Source: Alloalcanivorax marinus
GTDB taxonomy: Bacteria; Pseudomonadota; Gammaproteobacteria; Pseudomonadales; Alcanivoracaceae
DNA: 64,000 nucleotides
Assembly (NCBI RefSeq): GCF_016785095.1
Contig: NZ_JAEKJB010000010.1
Location: 124,001-188,000, forward strand
Direction: 5' to 3'
The translations under genes were made by a program, and so were the position numbers. Numbering within the stretch: position 1 is the first letter of the stretch; each line of letters starts with the position of its first letter. The notes below the pieces were generated by a model, which saw only the letters and a program-made list of their open reading frames with translations, did not search any database and was not told the DNA's origin. This document shows positions 9,272 through 19,837 of the stretch, piece after piece.

Positions 9272-11068
9272 TCAGAATTCTTCCCAATCGTCCTCGGTGG
9301 TGACCGCCTCCCGGCGCGACGTCTCACGCACCGGGCGGGGCTCGGCGCGGGCATCGCGGCGGGGCCCGGCCTGCTCTTCATCGTCCACCGTCGGCGCCCA
9401 TGCCTGCTCTTCGGGTTCCAGCGCCGCGCCGGGTTCAGCGACCACCGGTGGGCGGTCGTTGTCATCATCGGCAAGGGACACCATCATCGGCGCCGCTTCC
9501 GGGCCGGTGGCGTCGGCCAGGCGAAAGATCGCCACCGCCCGCTCCAGACGCTTGGCCTGCTCTTCCAGGGATGCCGCCGCGGCACCGGCCTGTTCCACCA
9601 GCGAGGCGTTCTGCTGGGTGGCTTCGTCCATCTGGCTGACCGCCTGGCTGACCTGTTCGATGCCGCCGCTTTGTTCCTGGGAGGCGGCGGAGATCTCGTC
9701 CATGATGTCGGTGACACGCTTCACCGCGGCCACCACTTCCTTCATGGTTTCACCGGCCTGCTCCACCAGCGCGGAGCCTTCCTGCACCTCCACCGCGGAA
9801 CGTTCGATCAGTTGCTTGATCTCGCGGGCGGCGTCGGCGCTGTTGCCGGCCAGATTGCGTACTTCCCCCGCCACCACCGCGAAGCCCCGGCCCTGCTCAC
9901 CGGCACGGGCCGCCTCCACGGAGGCGTTGAGCGCCAGAATGTTGGTCTGGAAGGCGATCGAGTCGATCATCCCGGTGATCTCCGCCACCTTGCGGGAGCT
10001 TTCATTGATGCCCTGCATCTTGACGGTAACCTGATCCATCACGTCACCGCCCCGGGACGCGGTGCCGGAAGCGTCGTTGGCCAGACTACTGGCCTGGCGC
10101 GCGTTGTCCGCGTTTTGCTTCACCGTGGCGGTGAGCTCTTCCATGCTGGTGGCGGTCTCCTCCAGGGAGGCGGCCTGCTGTTCGGTACGCGAGGACAAAT
10201 CGATGTTGCCCCGCGCGATCTCGGAGCTGCCGACCAGGATCGAGCCGCTGCTGGCGCGTACGTCGGTAACGATGCCGCCAAGGCTGTCCTGCATGTCTCG
10301 CATCGCGGCGAACAGCTTGCCAACCTCGTTACGGCCATACACCGGGATGCGCTCGGACAGGTCGGCCCGGGCGATCCGCTGCAGGGTATCGACCGCTTTC
10401 TCCAGGGGCTGAACGACGATACGACGCAGACCCAGGTAGATGAACAGCATCACCAGCGCGGCACTGATCACCGCGCCCAGGGCAATGCGCGAAAACAACG
10501 TGGATTCCTGGTGGTAACCGTCCATCACCTCGCTGCCGCGCTGATCGGCGTAGTGGGTGAAGTCGGTGAGGCGCTTGTTGAGGTTGGTGCCCGGCCCCAG
10601 CAACTGCTGGCGCAGCGCGCGATAATCACTAAGCGAGCCATCCTTGAGGGTGTCGAGTTGCTGACGGGTAAGCTCCATTACCTTGCCGAAGGCGGTGCTC
10701 AGTTCCACGGCGAGCTCGCGCCCGGCCTCGGTGGTCTCGGTTTCACTGAAACGTTTGAAACGCCCTTCGGCACGGTCCAGCAAGCCGCCCACGTTCTGCA
10801 CCTGATCGGCCGCGATCATGCGCATTCCCATGTCCAGGTAATCGGCGGCCAGATCCATTTCGATGCGCGCCTGGTTGAGTAGCGTGGTGGCGCGACTCAC
10901 CTGATTAAGCTGCTCAACGTTGACCTGGTTGAGGGTGCCGATGGCATCGTCGGCCATGCGGTTGTTAAGCAGGCGCAGGCCGAACAACAGAGCGATCAGC
11001 AGGGCGCATACCACCAGCGCGCCGGCCACCGCTGTATTGATCTTCAGGTTACGAGGGAGATTAAGCAT
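9272..11068 (-). CDS. Methyl-accepting chemotaxis protein with CheR-tethering C-terminus
   Basis: A 598-aa transmembrane receptor. TM1 is at about 10-32 and the periplasmic sensor is a helical bundle of roughly 155 residues (4HB-type). TM2 is at about 190-212, followed by HAMP and the long signalling coiled coil with the conserved tip [20 protein letters not shown]. The protein ends in DWEEF (594-598), which fits the xWxxF pentapeptide that recruits CheR and CheB in enteric Tar/Tsr (NWETF). It occupies the tar/tap position between cheB and cheY. The ligand cannot be read from sequence. The start has GAGGA about 11 bp upstream. Confidence 0.95.
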   Translation of the reverse strand: MLNLPRNLKINTAVAGALVVCALLIALLFGLRLLNNRMADDAIGTLNQVNVEQLNQVSRATTLLNQARIEMDLAADYLDMGMRMIAADQVQNVGGLLDRAEGRFKRFSETETTEAGRELAVELSTAFGKVMELTRQQLDTLKDGSLSDYRALRQQLLGPGTNLNKRLTDFTHYADQRGSEVMDGYHQESTLFSRIALGAVISAALVMLFIYLGLRRIVVQPLEKAVDTLQRIARADLSERIPVYGRNEVGKLFAAMRDMQDSLGGIVTDVRASSGSILVGSSEIARGNIDLSSRTEQQAASLEETATSMEELTATVKQNADNARQASSLANDASGTASRGGDVMDQVTVKMQGINESSRKVAEITGMIDSIAFQTNILALNASVEAARAGEQGRGFAVVAGEVRNLAGNSADAAREIKQLIERSAVEVQEGSALVEQAGETMKEVVAAVKRVTDIMDEISAASQEQSGGIEQVSQAVSQMDEATQQNASLVEQAGAAAASLEEQAKRLERAVAIFRLADATGPEAAPMMVSLADDDNDRPPVVAEPGAALEPEEQAWAPTVDDEEQAGPRRDARAEPRPVRETSRREAVTTEDDWEEF

Positions 11069-11105
11069 AACCAGGGTTTCCTCTGTCAGGGATTCTCGTC
11101 GTTGT

Positions 11106-12167
11106 TCACACCCGTTGGGCGCGGCCGGAAGCGGCCACCAGCGCCATCAGGCGCGGCGCCATCTGATCCAGGGGCAGCACCTCGGTGGCGCCGTCCCGGG
11201 CAATCGCCTCGCGGGGCATGCCGAACACCAGCGAGCTGTCCTGGTCCTGCGCCAGGGTGTGGGCGCCGGCGCGGCGCATGGTCAGCAACCCTTCGGCGCC
11301 ATCCTTGCCCATGCCTGTAAGCAGGATGCCGATGGCGTTACCGCCGGCCTGCCGGGCCGCCGATTCAAACAGCACGTCCACCGATGGCCGATGCCGGTTC
11401 ACCGGTGGCCCGTCGTCCAGGCGCACCACGTAATTGGCGCCGCTGCGAACCAGCTTCAGGTGGTGATCCCCCGGCGCCACGTAGACATGACCGGGCAGCA
11501 CCCGCTCGCCATCCTCGGCCTCCTTCACCGACACCCGGCACAACCGGTCCAGGCGCTGCGCGAAGGAGCGCGTGAAGCCGCCGGGCATATGCTGAGCGAT
11601 CAGGATCGCCGGCGAGTTCGGCGGCAACGGCTCCAGCACCTGACGAATCGCTTCCGGGCCGCCGGTGGACGCCCCCAGAATCACCAGTTTTTCACTGGAT
11701 ACCATTACCGGCTTCAGTTGCGGTGCCGCCGCGGCGGGCGCCGTCTGTAAACGGCGGGGCCGCGACTGCGCGGCGGCGCGTATCTTGTCGGCGATGCAAT
11801 TGGCGTACTCCAGCATGCCGGTGCGAATGCCCAGCGCCGGCTTCTGCACGAAATCCACCGCGCCCAGTTCCAGCGCCCGCAACGTCACTTCCGAACCGGC
11901 CTGGGTCAGCGAGGACACCATCAGCACCGGCATCGGCCGCAGCCGCATCAGCCGTTCCAGAAAATCCAGACCGTCCATGCGCGGCATTTCCACGTCCAGG
12001 GTCAGCACATCCGGGTCGTGACGCTTGATCAGGTCCCGGGCCACCAACGGGTCCGGGGCCACCGCCACCACTTCCATGTCATCCTGGTCGTTGATGATTT
12101 CGGTCATCAGGTCACGGATCAGCGCCGAATCATCGACGCACAGCACCGTTATTTTTTTCCCGCCCAA
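11106..12167 (-). CDS. cheB: Protein-glutamate methylesterase CheB
   Basis: 353 aa in two domains: a receiver (D12/D13, phospho-acceptor D58 in [12 protein letters not shown]) and a C-terminal methylesterase with GASTGGPEA (catalytic Ser near 170), [15 protein letters not shown] and [10 protein letters not shown]. It removes methyl groups from MCPs and deamidates glutamines when phosphorylated by CheA. The start is a TTG at 12167 preceded by GGGGGA. No ATG lies near the family N-terminus. A sigma-28 promoter match lies about 57 bp upstream (12224-12250), so cheB-MCP-cheYZ could be transcribed separately from motA-cheR. Confidence 0.96.
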   Translation of the reverse strand: MGGKKITVLCVDDSALIRDLMTEIINDQDDMEVVAVAPDPLVARDLIKRHDPDVLTLDVEMPRMDGLDFLERLMRLRPMPVLMVSSLTQAGSEVTLRALELGAVDFVQKPALGIRTGMLEYANCIADKIRAAAQSRPRRLQTAPAAAAPQLKPVMVSSEKLVILGASTGGPEAIRQVLEPLPPNSPAILIAQHMPGGFTRSFAQRLDRLCRVSVKEAEDGERVLPGHVYVAPGDHHLKLVRSGANYVVRLDDGPPVNRHRPSVDVLFESAARQAGGNAIGILLTGMGKDGAEGLLTMRRAGAHTLAQDQDSSLVFGMPREAIARDGATEVLPLDQMAPRLMALVAASGRAQRV

Positions 12168-12223
12168 GATCAGTCCCCCCTGCTACGGACGCCGGCACGT
12201 GGCGAGCGTCTTCCATGCTGTGG

Positions 12224-12250
12224 TTATCGGCGGCGTCGCCAGGTTCTTTA
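12224..12250 (-). promoter_or_regulatory. Sigma-28 promoter for cheB
   Basis: Reading the minus strand, TAAAGAAC-N11-GCCGATAA is an almost perfect FliA promoter and sits in the cheR-cheB intergenic gap. It predicts an internal class III start for cheB, the MCP and cheYZ, and possibly flhBAFE-fliA. Confidence 0.8.
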
Positions 12251-12269
12251 GGGCCTGCCCCAGGGAGCC

Positions 12270-13142
12270 TTAACGCACCGGCGTGTAAACGGTCTGGCCG
12301 CGCAACCGGAAGCGGTCGCTGATATAGGAAAAACTCTCGGAATGGCCGGCGAACAGCAGGCCATCCGTTTTCAGGAGCGGCGCGAAGCGCTCCAGGATGC
12401 GAGCCTGAGTGTCACGGTCGAAGTAGATCATCACATTGCGGCAGAAGATGGCATCGAACGGCGGCGTCACCCGCCAGCCCGGGGCGACCAGATTGAGAGG
12501 CTCGAAACGCACACGGGCCGCCACCTCCGGGCGCACCCGGGCAAAGCCGGCGCGCCGGCCGCTGCCGCGTTGGAAAAAGCGCCGGCGGCGGCTTTCCTCG
12601 AGCTTGTTGACCTGGGCCAGTGGGTACACCCCCAGGCGGGCCCGGTCCAGGGCATCGGTATCGATGTCGGTGGCCAGCACCTCGATGTCGGCGCGGTCGC
12701 CCAGGGTTTCCAGCAACGCCATGACGATGGAATAGGGTTCCTCGCCGGTGGAGGCGCCGGCGCTCCATACCCGCACCGGCCCGGTACGACCACGCAGGTG
12801 GTCGGCGAGCAACGGGAAGTGGTGGGCCTCACGGAAGAAGGCGGTGAGATTGGTGGTCAGCGTATTGGTGAAGGCTTCCCACTCGGCGCCGCCGGGGTCC
12901 TGCTCCAGCCGGGTCAGATAGTCCTGGAAGCGGGTCAGACCCTGCTGGCGCACCCGCCGCCCCACCCGGCTGTAGACCATGTCCCTTTTGTGCCCGGCGA
13001 GTACGATTCCGGCGCGCCGGTAAATCAACGCCCGGATGCGGTCAAAGTCGGCGTCGCGGAACACCAGATCCCGGTCCGGGGTAACCACGGCTTCGGTACT
13101 TTGACGTTCAGCGTTATCGCTCAAGATGGGTGGGCTCCTCAT
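12270..13142 (-). CDS. cheR: Chemotaxis protein methyltransferase CheR
   Basis: About 290 aa. A helical N-domain ([21 protein letters not shown]...[17 protein letters not shown]) is followed by an SAM-dependent methyltransferase fold. The latter has [14 protein letters not shown] (cofactor loop) and [11 protein letters not shown]. It methylates glutamates of MCPs for adaptation. I take the ATG at 13142. A longer frame opens at a GTG at 13196 but buries it further in the upstream receptor gene. Even from 13142 it overlaps that gene by 29 bp, so the two are probably translationally coupled. The receptor pentapeptide DWEEF would be its docking site. Confidence 0.95.
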   Translation of the reverse strand: MRSPPILSDNAERQSTEAVVTPDRDLVFRDADFDRIRALIYRRAGIVLAGHKRDMVYSRVGRRVRQQGLTRFQDYLTRLEQDPGGAEWEAFTNTLTTNLTAFFREAHHFPLLADHLRGRTGPVRVWSAGASTGEEPYSIVMALLETLGDRADIEVLATDIDTDALDRARLGVYPLAQVNKLEESRRRRFFQRGSGRRAGFARVRPEVAARVRFEPLNLVAPGWRVTPPFDAIFCRNVMIYFDRDTQARILERFAPLLKTDGLLFAGHSESFSYISDRFRLRGQTVYTPVR

Positions 13143-14769
13143 GGGCGACCGCGACGCGGCGCCCGGTAGCGGTGCGCGGCGCCGTCTCCGGGCCACCGTG
13201 CAGGCGGAACACGCCCATGGAATGGGTCAGGGTCCTCACCTGCCGTTCCAGGGAGGCGGAGGCGGTGGCGGAAGCCTGAACCCGGTCGGCGTTCTGCCGG
13301 GTCACCGCGTCCATCCGCGCCACCGCCTGGTTGATCTGGTTGATGCCGGTGTTCTGTTCCTCGGAGGCGGCGCGGATATCATCCATGATGTCGTTGACCC
13401 GGGTCACCGAAGCCACCACCGATTCGACGGCGCTCTCCGCCCGCCGTACCAGGCCGGCGCCGCTTTCAATTTCGCGACCGGAACCATCGATCAACTCACG
13501 GATCTCCCGGGCCGCCTCGGCGGAGCGACCCGCCAGGTTGCGCACTTCCTCGGCCACCACCGCGAATCCCTTGCCGTGCTCACCGGCGCGGGCCGCCTCC
13601 ACCGAAGCGTTGAGAGCGAGAATATTGGTCTGGAAGGCAATACCGTCGATGGTGCCGATGATCACCGCCATGCGCTCGGAGCTGGTGGTAATACGCCCCA
13701 TGGTCTCGACCACCTGACCCATTACCCGACCGCTCTCGGACACCGCCCTGGAGGCGTCGGACGCCAGCTCGCTGGCCTGGCGGGCACTGTCCGCGTTCTG
13801 GCTGACGGTGGCGGTCATCTGCTCCATGCTGGCGGCGGTCTGCTGCAGGGAACTGGCCTGCTGCTCGGAGCGGGAGGAAAGGTCCTCGTTGCCCTGGGCG
13901 ATGTCGTGGGCCGCCGGCGCCACCACGGCCATGCCCCGGTGCATATGGCCGACGATGCTGCCAAGACTTCGACGCATCAGCTTCAGGCCCATGACCAGCA
14001 TGCCCAACTCACCGCCCATGCGCTCCGGCGGGCGCGCCGCCAGATTGCCGGCGGCGATCTGCAGCGTGAAGCGGCCCGCCGTCAGCACCGGCGCCAGCAC
14101 CGAGCGAGTTACCAGGCGAAAGCCCAGCGCCAACAATGGTAGGCCGCCACAGACCAGGGCGATCAGCCAGGCGCGCGCTACCGCTTCGCCGTCGCCGAGA
14201 CCGCGCAGCCCGACGCCGGCGGTGGCCAGCACCAAAGCGGCGGCGGCGATGAACAGGAAGCCCATGCGGCTGCTCACCGAATGCGGATTCCAACGCCGCA
14301 GGGCGGCCAACGGGCCGCGACGGCGCACCTCCCCCTTGTGCAGATAGAGATGCCGGCCCCGGCCCTCGCGAATCGCCGTGTAATCACGTTCTGCGGCTTC
14401 GATGGAGGGGCGGTCCGCCTTCAGGCGCACCGACACGAAGCCGACGATCTCACCGTCCTCGGTGATCGGCGTCACATGGGCACGCACCCAATAATGATCC
14501 CCGTTTTTGCGGCGGTTCTTGACCAGGCCGATCCAGATGTCGCCGGCCTTGATGCACTCCCAAAGGTTCTCGAAGGCGGCTTCCGGCATGTCCGGATGGC
14601 GCACGATATTGTGCGGCGCGCCCACCAGCTCGTCCTTATCGAAGCCACTGACCGTGACGAAAGCCGGATTGGCGTAGGTGATGCGTCCGCGCAGATTGGT
14701 GCGAGAGATCAGGAAGTCCTCGGATTCAAGCTGATACTCTCGTTGTGTCACCGGCTGATTGTCACGCAT
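13114..14769 (-). CDS. aer: Aer-like PAS-domain chemoreceptor
   Basis: 551 aa. The N-terminal PAS domain resembles the FAD-binding sensor of aerotaxis receptors ([23 protein letters not shown], then [15 protein letters not shown] and [10 protein letters not shown]). A hydrophobic stretch of two closely spaced segments at about 170-215 replaces a periplasmic domain. A HAMP-like region and the MCP signalling domain ([20 protein letters not shown]) follow. It has no C-terminal CheR-binding pentapeptide, as expected for Aer. It probably senses redox or energy state from the cytoplasm. AAGGAG precedes the ATG. It lies between cheW and cheR, where enteric clusters place tar/tap. Confidence 0.9.
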   Translation of the reverse strand: MRDNQPVTQREYQLESEDFLISRTNLRGRITYANPAFVTVSGFDKDELVGAPHNIVRHPDMPEAAFENLWECIKAGDIWIGLVKNRRKNGDHYWVRAHVTPITEDGEIVGFVSVRLKADRPSIEAAERDYTAIREGRGRHLYLHKGEVRRRGPLAALRRWNPHSVSSRMGFLFIAAAALVLATAGVGLRGLGDGEAVARAWLIALVCGGLPLLALGFRLVTRSVLAPVLTAGRFTLQIAAGNLAARPPERMGGELGMLVMGLKLMRRSLGSIVGHMHRGMAVVAPAAHDIAQGNEDLSSRSEQQASSLQQTAASMEQMTATVSQNADSARQASELASDASRAVSESGRVMGQVVETMGRITTSSERMAVIIGTIDGIAFQTNILALNASVEAARAGEHGKGFAVVAEEVRNLAGRSAEAAREIRELIDGSGREIESGAGLVRRAESAVESVVASVTRVNDIMDDIRAASEEQNTGINQINQAVARMDAVTRQNADRVQASATASASLERQVRTLTHSMGVFRLHGGPETAPRTATGRRVAVAHEEPTHLER

Positions 14770-14811
14770 CAGGGCTCCTTTTCTCGTGGTTGTCGTTCAT
14801 GCGCCGGGGCT

Positions 14812-15309
14812 TTACTCGCTGGCCTCTTCCACCAGCGCCATCTCCTCGCTGGTCAGCAATTTCTCGATATCCACCAGCACCAGCATGCGCTCGTCCAGGT
14901 TGCCCAGACCGTGGATGTAATCCAGCGGCAGATTGACACCGAACTCCGGCGCCGGCTTGCGCTGCTCGGCGGTCAGCGTCATGACGTCGGAGACCCGGTC
15001 GACCACGATACCCACCACGCGGTCGGCGATGTTCACCACGATCACCACGGTCTGGTCGTCATAGTCCGCCTTGGCAAGGCGGAATTTGATGCGCAGATCG
15101 ACGATTGGCACGATCACGCCACGCAGATTGGCCACGCCCTTGATGAATTCCGGCGCATTGGCGATGCGCGTGACATTGTCGTAGCCACGGATTTCCTGAA
15201 CCTTGAGGATGTCGATGGCGTACTCTTCGTCGCCCAGGGAAAACACCAGGAATTCCTGGCTGCCGGCTTCCGCGGCGACGGTGTGTTCCAAAGCGGTGGC
15301 GTTGCTCAT
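14812..15309 (-). CDS. cheW: Chemotaxis coupling protein CheW
   Basis: 165 aa, one CheW (SH3-like) domain: [25 protein letters not shown] at the start, then [22 protein letters not shown] and the late [17 protein letters not shown]. It links MCPs to CheA in receptor arrays. Its ATG overlaps the cheA stop (ATGA), so expression is coupled to the kinase. The order cheA-cheW is that of E. coli. Confidence 0.97.
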   Translation of the reverse strand: MSNATALEHTVAAEAGSQEFLVFSLGDEEYAIDILKVQEIRGYDNVTRIANAPEFIKGVANLRGVIVPIVDLRIKFRLAKADYDDQTVVIVVNIADRVVGIVVDRVSDVMTLTAEQRKPAPEFGVNLPLDYIHGLGNLDERMLVLVDIEKLLTSEEMALVEEASE

Positions 15310-17375
15310 GACGGTTCTACCTCTTTTTGCAAAGGTTGGGAGCGATTCCCGAAAATACGGTTTTCCTTCTTGCTTTGACTAAGCCGGTGCAGGTCGGCCA
15401 CGTCCAGAATCAACGCCACGCGGCCATCGCCGAGAATGGTCGCGGCGGACACGCCAGGCACCTTTCGGTAATTGGTCTCCAGGTTCTTGACCACCACCTG
15501 CTGCTGGCCCACCAGTTCATCCACCAGCAGCGCGTAACGGCGCCCCTCCCCTTGCACGATAACGGCGATGGCGCGGGTCGGCTCGTCGATGGCGCCGGCC
15601 ACGTCCATGGCCTGGTGCACCGCCACCACCGGCAAATAGTCCTCGCGAACCTTGAGCAGGGTGTCGTCGCCGGCCATGGCATAGAGGTCACCGGCGGCGG
15701 GCTGCAGGGACTCCACCACCGCGCTCACCGGCAGGATGAAGGTCTCCGTGCCAACCCGGACCGACATACCGTCCAGGATCGCCAGGGTCAGAGGCAGCAC
15801 GATACGGGTGGTGGTGCCCTGTCCCGGCTGTGACAGGATTTCCACATGGCCGCCCATGGCCTGGATATTGCGCTTGACCACATCCATGCCGACGCCACGT
15901 CCGGATACGTCGCTGACCTCCTCGGCGGTGGAAAACCCCGGCGCGAAGATCAGTTGCCAGACTTCATCGTCGCTCATCGAATCGGACACCGGCAGCCCGT
16001 TGCTGCGCGCCTTGGCGAGCAGCTTCTCGCGGTTCAGGCCGGCGCCGTCATCAATCACCTCGATGAGAATATTGCCGCCCTGGTGCTGGGCGGACAGGGT
16101 AAGCTTGCCGGTGCGCGGCTTACCGGCGGCCTCGCGGCGTTCCGGGGTTTCGATGCCATGGTCCAGGCTGTTGCGCACCAGGTGGGTGAGCGGGTCGATG
16201 ATCCGTTCGGTGAGACCTTTGTCCAGTTCGGTGGATTTACCCTCGGTGACCAGCTCCACATCCTTGCCAAGCTTTCCGGCCAGGTCGCGCACCAAACGCG
16301 GGAACCGGCTGAACACATAGTCCATGGGCACCATGCGCACCGACATCACCGCTTCCTGCAGATCCCGGGCGGTGCGTTGCAGGAGGTTGAGACCGTTGAC
16401 CAGGGCGCCATCGTCCAGGGTCTCGGAGTCCTCGGCGACCTGATTGAGCATGGACTGGGTGATGATCAACTCGCCCACCAGATTAATGATCTGATCCACC
16501 TTGGTGACCGGCACGCGAATGGAAGTGGATTCACCGCCCTTGGCGGTCTTGGCCGGTGCCTTTTCGGCGGGCGCCGGCGGTCTGTCGCCGCCGGCCTTGG
16601 CCTCGCCGGGCTCCGGGCTCGCCGTGGCCGTGGCGGAAGCGGCTTCGGCGGCGGCGGGTTGCGCAGCGTGGGCAGGTTCGGCGGGGGCCACGTCAAGCGC
16701 CTTAATCTCCAACTGCTCGGGCTCCGCGATGAAGCACATCACCGCCTCGATGTCGTCCGCGCTCAGGGACGACGACAGGATCACCCGATAGCGCTCCGCG
16801 TCACCGTCGCGGGTCTCGATGTCACCAAGCTGCCCCAGCTCCTCGATCAGCAGATCCCGGTCCTTGTCTTCCACCTCCAACAAGGCCACCTCGAAACGTC
16901 CTCCGCTGGCGGACGCCACCGGCGCGGCTTTCGGTTCCGGCGCCTTGGACGTGGTGGTGGGCGCGGTTTCCACGTCCGCCTCCTCGCCGATTTCCTCCAG
17001 GGCCAGCCGCCGCAGGGTTTCGCAGATCCGCTCCAGGGCCTCCGGGTCCGGCTCGCCGCCCTGACGATAGGCTTCCAGTTGGTCGTTCAACATGTCTTTG
17101 GCTTCCAGAAAGGTATCGACGATGTCACGGCGCAGGGCCAGTTCCCCGCGCCGGGTGTAGTCGAGCAGGTTCTCCAGCATGTGGGTGGTGCGCTGCAGCG
17201 CTTCGAACCCGAAGGTACCGGCACCACCCTTGATCGAGTGGGCGGCGCGAAAGATGGCGTTGAGCCGTTCCTGATCCGGGTTGTCCACGTCCAGCTCGAG
17301 AAGATGGGACTCCATCTCCGCCAGCAGTTCGTCCGCTTCCTCGAAAAAGGTGTCGTAGAAATCGGTGATATCCAT
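15306..17375 (-). CDS. cheA: Chemotaxis histidine kinase CheA
   Basis: 689 aa with all five CheA modules. P1 carries the phospho-His in [14 protein letters not shown] (near residue 47). P2, the CheY/CheB-binding region, follows a linker around 160-235. A long Ala/Pro/Glu linker leads to P3 dimerisation ([21 protein letters not shown]). P4, the ATPase, has [12 protein letters not shown] (N box), DDGAGL and [11 protein letters not shown]5 is the CheW-like C-terminus. The ATG at 17375 gives MDITDFYD with GGAG six bases upstream. A GTG two codons earlier is less likely. It lies 2 bp from motB, as in the enteric motAB-cheAW operon. Confidence 0.97.
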   Translation of the reverse strand: MDITDFYDTFFEEADELLAEMESHLLELDVDNPDQERLNAIFRAAHSIKGGAGTFGFEALQRTTHMLENLLDYTRRGELALRRDIVDTFLEAKDMLNDQLEAYRQGGEPDPEALERICETLRRLALEEIGEEADVETAPTTTSKAPEPKAAPVASASGGRFEVALLEVEDKDRDLLIEELGQLGDIETRDGDAERYRVILSSSLSADDIEAVMCFIAEPEQLEIKALDVAPAEPAHAAQPAAAEAASATATASPEPGEAKAGGDRPPAPAEKAPAKTAKGGESTSIRVPVTKVDQIINLVGELIITQSMLNQVAEDSETLDDGALVNGLNLLQRTARDLQEAVMSVRMVPMDYVFSRFPRLVRDLAGKLGKDVELVTEGKSTELDKGLTERIIDPLTHLVRNSLDHGIETPERREAAGKPRTGKLTLSAQHQGGNILIEVIDDGAGLNREKLLAKARSNGLPVSDSMSDDEVWQLIFAPGFSTAEEVSDVSGRGVGMDVVKRNIQAMGGHVEILSQPGQGTTTRIVLPLTLAILDGMSVRVGTETFILPVSAVVESLQPAAGDLYAMAGDDTLLKVREDYLPVVAVHQAMDVAGAIDEPTRAIAVIVQGEGRRYALLVDELVGQQQVVVKNLETNYRKVPGVSAATILGDGRVALILDVADLHRLSQSKKENRIFGNRSQPLQKEVEPS

Positions 17376-17377
17376 GA

Positions 17378-18250
17378 TCACTCCACAACCGGTTGTGTGG
17401 GGGTGCCCAGGCTGTCCGGGCGACTCGCCGCGCTCAGACGTCGCGCCGCCTGATCGGTAAGCACCTCCAGGGTGATGCGGCGGTTGACCGGGTCGCCGGG
17501 GTTGCTGCCCGGCACCGGCACGCGATCCCCCATGCCGGTGACGCGCAGCAATTTGTCCGGGTCCAGGCCGGCCGCCACCAGTGCCCGGCGCGATGCATTG
17601 GCCCGGTCCGCGGAAAGCTCCCAGTTGCTGTAGCCGGTGCCGCCACCGGCGTAACGCAGGCTGTCGGTATGGCCGCTGATGCTGAGCCGGTTGGGCACGT
17701 CGTTGAGAATCGGCGCCAGGGAACGCAGTACCCGGCGCATGGCCTCGGACAACCGGTCACTGCCGAGCTCGAACATGGGCTTTTCCTGGGTGTCCATAAG
17801 CTGCACACGCAGGCCGTCCGGGGTCATCTCGAAGCGCATCTGCTGGCGCATGTCGCGCAGGTTGGGATCGCTCTGGATAACGTTTTCCATGCGCCGACGC
17901 AGGTCGATGAAGCGCTGCCTTTCCTGAGCCGGGCGACTTTGCCGGCGCAGATCGATGCGCGCTTGCTCGCCGTCGGAATGAACCGGGTCGGGTCCGCCGC
18001 CGGGAATCGCGCTGGTGCTGGAGGAATCGCGGTCGCCATCGGTGAGCGCCACCTTCAGAGGCGTGCGAAAGTATTCCGCCAGCCCCTGCAACTCCGCCGG
18101 CGAGGCGGTGGAAAGAATCCACAGCACCAGGAACAACGCCATCAAGGCGGTCATGAAATCCGCCAGGGCGATTTTCCACGCGCCGCCATGATGAACCGGC
18201 TGGTTACGCCGCGGGCGCCGGATGACGATGGCGCGCTGGCTGTTGCTCAT
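17378..18250 (-). CDS. motB: Flagellar stator protein MotB
   Basis: 290 aa. A basic cytoplasmic N-terminus is followed by one membrane helix with the proton-binding Asp31 (ALADFMTALMALFLVLW). The plug/linker comes next, then an OmpA-like peptidoglycan-binding domain (LSISGHTDS...NWELSADRANASRRAL...GD). With MotA it forms the torque-generating ion channel. The helix sequence fits a proton-type MotB, although coupling ion cannot be proven from sequence. Its ATG overlaps the motA stop (ATGA). Confidence 0.96.
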   Translation of the reverse strand: MSNSQRAIVIRRPRRNQPVHHGGAWKIALADFMTALMALFLVLWILSTASPAELQGLAEYFRTPLKVALTDGDRDSSSTSAIPGGGPDPVHSDGEQARIDLRRQSRPAQERQRFIDLRRRMENVIQSDPNLRDMRQQMRFEMTPDGLRVQLMDTQEKPMFELGSDRLSEAMRRVLRSLAPILNDVPNRLSISGHTDSLRYAGGGTGYSNWELSADRANASRRALVAAGLDPDKLLRVTGMGDRVPVPGSNPGDPVNRRITLEVLTDQAARRLSAASRPDSLGTPTQPVVE

Positions 18251-19122
18251 GCCTGGCCGCCCCCGCCGGAGCGCGCTGAACGCACATGCTCCTCGAGTTC
18301 ATCGAAGGAAGGCCGTTCGGCGCTGTGCAGCGCCTTGCGCCCGAACTCCACCGCCAACTGCGGCGCGTAACCGTTCAGGTTGGCGAGCAGGGTGACGCGC
18401 ACGCACTGCAGCATTTTCACGCCTTCCGCCACCTGGCGGTCGATGCGGCTGGCCACCGGATTGACGAAGCCGTAGGCAAGCAGAATGCCCATGAAGGTGC
18501 CCACCAGCGCGTGGGCGATCATCATGCCCATTTCGTCGGCACCGGAATCCGCGGAGGCAAGCGCCTTCACCACCCCCAGCACCGCCGCCACGATGCCAAA
18601 GGCGGGCAAGGCATCGCCCACCTTGAGCAGGGCGTCGGCGGGAATGTGCGCCTCGTGTTCGTAGGCCTCGATCTCGTGGGTCATCAGCTCATCCAGCTCG
18701 AGCGGGTCGACACTGCCGCTGATCATCAGGCGCAGATAGTCGGTCAGGAAGCCCATGATCAGCGGGTCGCTGGCAATGCGCGGGTGCTCGGTGAACAACA
18801 CGCTTTCGCCGGGATTCTCGATGTCCTTTTCCACCCCCAGCACCCCCTCGCGACGCATCTTGGTAAGCAGTTTGTACTGCAGCGCCATGAGTTCCATGTA
18901 CATGTCCTTGTCGTAGCGCTTGGTGCGCTTCAGACGACTGGCGGAACGCAGAGTGGATTTGATCGCCTTGCCATTGTTGGCGGCCACGAAGGCCCCCACG
19001 GCCGAGCCGACGATCATCAGGATCTCGGTGGGCTGATAGAGCGGCCCCAGATGTCCGCCGGCCAGGGAGAAGCCACCGAACACGGAAATCGCGACGATCA
19101 GAAAACCTAGAGCTATCAGCAC
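18247..19122 (-). CDS. motA: Flagellar stator protein MotA
   Basis: 291 aa, four membrane segments (about 1-22, 33-50, 170-190 and 203-222) and a large cytoplasmic loop. It matches E. coli MotA from its first residues (LIALGFLIVAISVFGGFSLAGG). The start is a GTG at 19122 with AGGAAGGA about 11 bp upstream, and no ATG fits better. It heads the long minus-strand mot-che-flh run and is preceded by a sigma-28 promoter match at 19163-19189. Confidence 0.95.
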   Translation of the reverse strand: MLIALGFLIVAISVFGGFSLAGGHLGPLYQPTEILMIVGSAVGAFVAANNGKAIKSTLRSASRLKRTKRYDKDMYMELMALQYKLLTKMRREGVLGVEKDIENPGESVLFTEHPRIASDPLIMGFLTDYLRLMISGSVDPLELDELMTHEIEAYEHEAHIPADALLKVGDALPAFGIVAAVLGVVKALASADSGADEMGMMIAHALVGTFMGILLAYGFVNPVASRIDRQVAEGVKMLQCVRVTLLANLNGYAPQLAVEFGRKALHSAERPSFDELEEHVRSARSGGGGQA

Positions 19123-19162
19123 AACGGGTGTCCTTCCTACAGCGTGTATCGCATTACCGTGC

Positions 19163-19189
19163 GTATCGGCGGAAACACCCGGGACTTGA
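19163..19189 (-). promoter_or_regulatory. Sigma-28 promoter for motA operon
   Basis: TCAAGTCC-N11-GCCGATAC on the minus strand lies about 40 bp upstream of the motA start. The -10 is near perfect and the -35 differs at one key base (TCAAG for TAAAG). Its position before motAB-cheAW matches the class III promoter of enteric motA. Confidence 0.75.
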
Positions 19190-19217
19190 GGAAAACGGAC
19201 AGGAATTTATCGGTGGC

Positions 19218-19262
19218 CGGGCCGCTAGCGGCCCGTCACCCGCCGCGCGGGCGCGCGGCGGG
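19218..19262 (-). terminator. Two tandem GC-rich hairpins between flhC and motA
   Basis: CGGGCCGC-TA-GCGGCCCG (19218-19235) is a perfect 18-bp palindrome. At 19239-19262 CCCGCCGCGC pairs perfectly with GCGCGGCGGG around a GGGC loop. Both lie just past the flhC stop. No U-tract follows, so termination would need Rho or the stems may block 3' exonucleases. They separate class I flhDC from class III motA. Confidence 0.55.
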
Positions 19263-19282
19263 CGGCTCGGACAACGCCGGTC

Positions 19283-19828
19283 TCAGGCACCAATGGCCTT
19301 ACCGGCGACCGACTTCTTTCGCGTTTTGCCGGCCCGGGACGGCGGCTGGCAAATACCACACACGAAGTCCTGGCTGGGCGTGTGGGCATGGTTGACGAAC
19401 CGGCCACCACAGCAGGTGCATTCGGACAGTTCGAACAAACCGCTTTCGAAGAAACGGATCAGGGTCCAGGCGCGGGTCAGCCCGAGAACCGGCTCCGCTT
19501 CGTCCAGGGCCACCTGCTCCAGGTACAACCGGTAAGCCTTGACGAACCCCTCCATGCGCTCACAGCCGTGCTGGACGGTAAGCTGACGGTAATAACCATA
19601 GAACAGCGATGAGTGGATGTTCGGCAACCAGGTAATGAACCAGTCCGTGGAAAACGGCAGCATACCCTTGGGCGGCGAGGCACCCCGCACCTCCTTGTAC
19701 AAACGAATCAACCGCCCCCTGCTCAATCCGATCTCCGACTCCAGTACCTGAAGCCGTGCCCCCAGTTCAATCAGTTCAATGGCGAGCTGCACCTGCTGCA
19801 TTTCGCCGACCAGACTCTTCTCCACCAT
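19283..19828 (-). CDS. flhC: Flagellar master regulator subunit FlhC
   Basis: 181 aa. With FlhD it forms the FlhD4C2 activator of class II flagellar promoters. The four zinc ligands fall at C137, C140, C157 and C160 (CTCCGG...DFVCGIC), the positions used in E. coli Flh[20 protein letters not shown] and the N-terminal [12 protein letters not shown] helix are also characteristic. It is 9 bp downstream of flhD, with GAGGGGG as ribosome-binding site. Its presence shows that this cluster uses FlhDC rather than FleQ control. Confidence 0.97.
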   Translation of the reverse strand: MVEKSLVGEMQQVQLAIELIELGARLQVLESEIGLSRGRLIRLYKEVRGASPPKGMLPFSTDWFITWLPNIHSSLFYGYYRQLTVQHGCERMEGFVKAYRLYLEQVALDEAEPVLGLTRAWTLIRFFESGLFELSECTCCGGRFVNHAHTPSQDFVCGICQPPSRAGKTRKKSVAGKAIGA

Positions 19829-19837
19829 GACGCCCCC

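Noticed and set aside
12552..14142. Gly/His-rich plus-strand frames opposite cheR and the aer-like gene
   Set aside because: Antisense to clear chemotaxis genes, no start signal or homology pattern.
15846..17453. 535-aa plus-strand frame opposite cheA
   Set aside because: Shadow of cheA, with no family pattern and His/Gly/Arg-biased.
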